A DNA stretch of 5,722 nucleotides from DATAAZ01 sp036259875. Its GTDB lineage: Bacteria; Actinomycetota; Thermoleophilia; Gaiellales; Gaiellaceae. The notes below the pieces were generated by a model. It saw only the letters and a program-made list of their open reading frames with translations. It searched no databases and was not told the DNA's origin. Location of the stretch: positions 1 through 5,722 of the forward strand of contig DATAAZ010000076.1 of the NCBI GenBank assembly GCA_036259875.1. Direction: 5' to 3'. The position numbers and the translations under genes were made by a program. Shown piece after piece: positions 1-5,722 of the stretch. Within the stretch, counting starts at the first letter, position 1, and each line of letters opens with the position of its first letter.

Positions 1-963
<963 letters not shown>

Positions 964-998
964 TCGCCCTAGACAGAAACTCGACCCGCGCAGACTCC

Positions 999-1011
999 GG
1001 GCCTTCGGCCC
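999..1011 (+). other. Small GC hairpin in the rpoB-rpoC spacer
   Basis: GGGCC at 999-1003 can pair with GGCCC at 1007-1011 around a TTC loop, giving five G-C pairs. The bases flanking the stem do not extend it, and no T-run follows, so it does not look like an intrinsic terminator; rpoC has to be transcribed through it. It could be an mRNA processing or stability element, or a chance structure in GC-rich DNA. The rest of the 99-base spacer shows no convincing promoter. Confidence 0.35.
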
Positions 1012-1044
1012 TCCGTTGCAAGCACCTGCCCTCCCGAGACTCGT

Positions 1045-1054
1045 AGGAAAGAGG
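1045..1054 (+). promoter_or_regulatory. Ribosome-binding site of rpoC
   Basis: The purine-rich stretch AGGAAAGAGG is a Shine-Dalgarno match, with its last G eight bases before the GTG at 1063. It settles the start. In the rpoC frame there is no ATG, GTG or TTG between the in-frame TAG at 970-972 and this GTG, and the protein from here aligns with the normal beta' N-terminus. Confidence 0.85.
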
Positions 1055-1062
1055 CGCCTTTA

Positions 1063-5670
<4,608 letters not shown>

Positions 5671-5685
5671 CCAGCGCTAACGGAT

Positions 5686-5717
5686 GTCGGGGGCCCGGGC
5701 ATGCCCGGGCCCCCGAC
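5686..5717 (+). terminator. Perfect 32-base palindrome after rpoC, likely transcription terminator
   Basis: Bases 5686-5701 (GTCGGGGGCCCGGGCA) are exactly complementary to 5702-5717, giving up to 16 pairs, or about 14 with a four-base loop at the central GCATGC. It begins 15 bases after the rpoC stop, the position expected for an operon-end hairpin. The five bases seen after it (GATCA) are not a T-run, and none lies on the other side either, so it is not a textbook intrinsic terminator. The window ends at 5722, so the next gene is not visible. It might also serve as a 3' stability hairpin or as a two-way terminator for a converging gene. Confidence 0.65.
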
Positions 5718-5722
5718 GATCA

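Noticed and set aside
1016..1046. Possible internal promoter before rpoC (TTGCAA at 1016-1021)
   Set aside because: The -35-like hexamer is not followed by a TATAAT-like box at a usual distance: the bases at 1039-1044 are ACTCGT. TAGACA at 970-975 likewise lacks a -10 partner.

Overview
The window is a stretch of core housekeeping DNA: the 3' part of rpoB and the whole of rpoC, the genes for the two largest subunits (beta and beta') of bacterial RNA polymerase. Both lie on the + strand in the usual rpoB-rpoC order. The DNA is very GC-rich, with almost only G or C in third codon positions. Several traits point to the phylum Actinomycetota: the opening of beta' (GLASSKQIRDWSSGEV followed by KPETINYRTLKPEKDG), a long charged insertion after the first zinc finger, no insertion in the trigger loop, and the beta tail pattern 'REEDDELLRAAEELGIDLS'. 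The much enlarged beta' insertion and the long acidic tails look unlike mycobacteria or streptomycetes. A deep-branching class such as Thermoleophilia is my guess, which the window alone cannot prove.

Layout: 1-963 is the C-terminal 320 residues of RpoB, entering from the left edge. 964-1062 is a 99-base spacer with a small hairpin (999-1011) and a clear ribosome-binding site (1045-1054). 1063-5670 is complete rpoC (1535 codons, GTG start). 5671-5722 is non-coding as far as can be seen and carries a perfect 32-base palindrome (5686-5717), 15 bases after the rpoC stop, which probably ends the transcript.

The two proteins assemble with alpha, omega and a sigma factor. The RpoB part seen here holds the C-terminal clamp and switch elements that pack against beta'. 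RpoC supplies the magnesium-binding aspartates, bridge helix, trigger loop, sigma-binding clamp helices and two zinc sites, all intact. I see no mobile element, CRISPR array, RNA gene or unfamiliar multi-gene system. The points worth a second look are the roughly 200-residue extra module inside the actinobacterial beta' insertion, the acidic tails on both subunits, and the downstream palindrome with no visible T-run.
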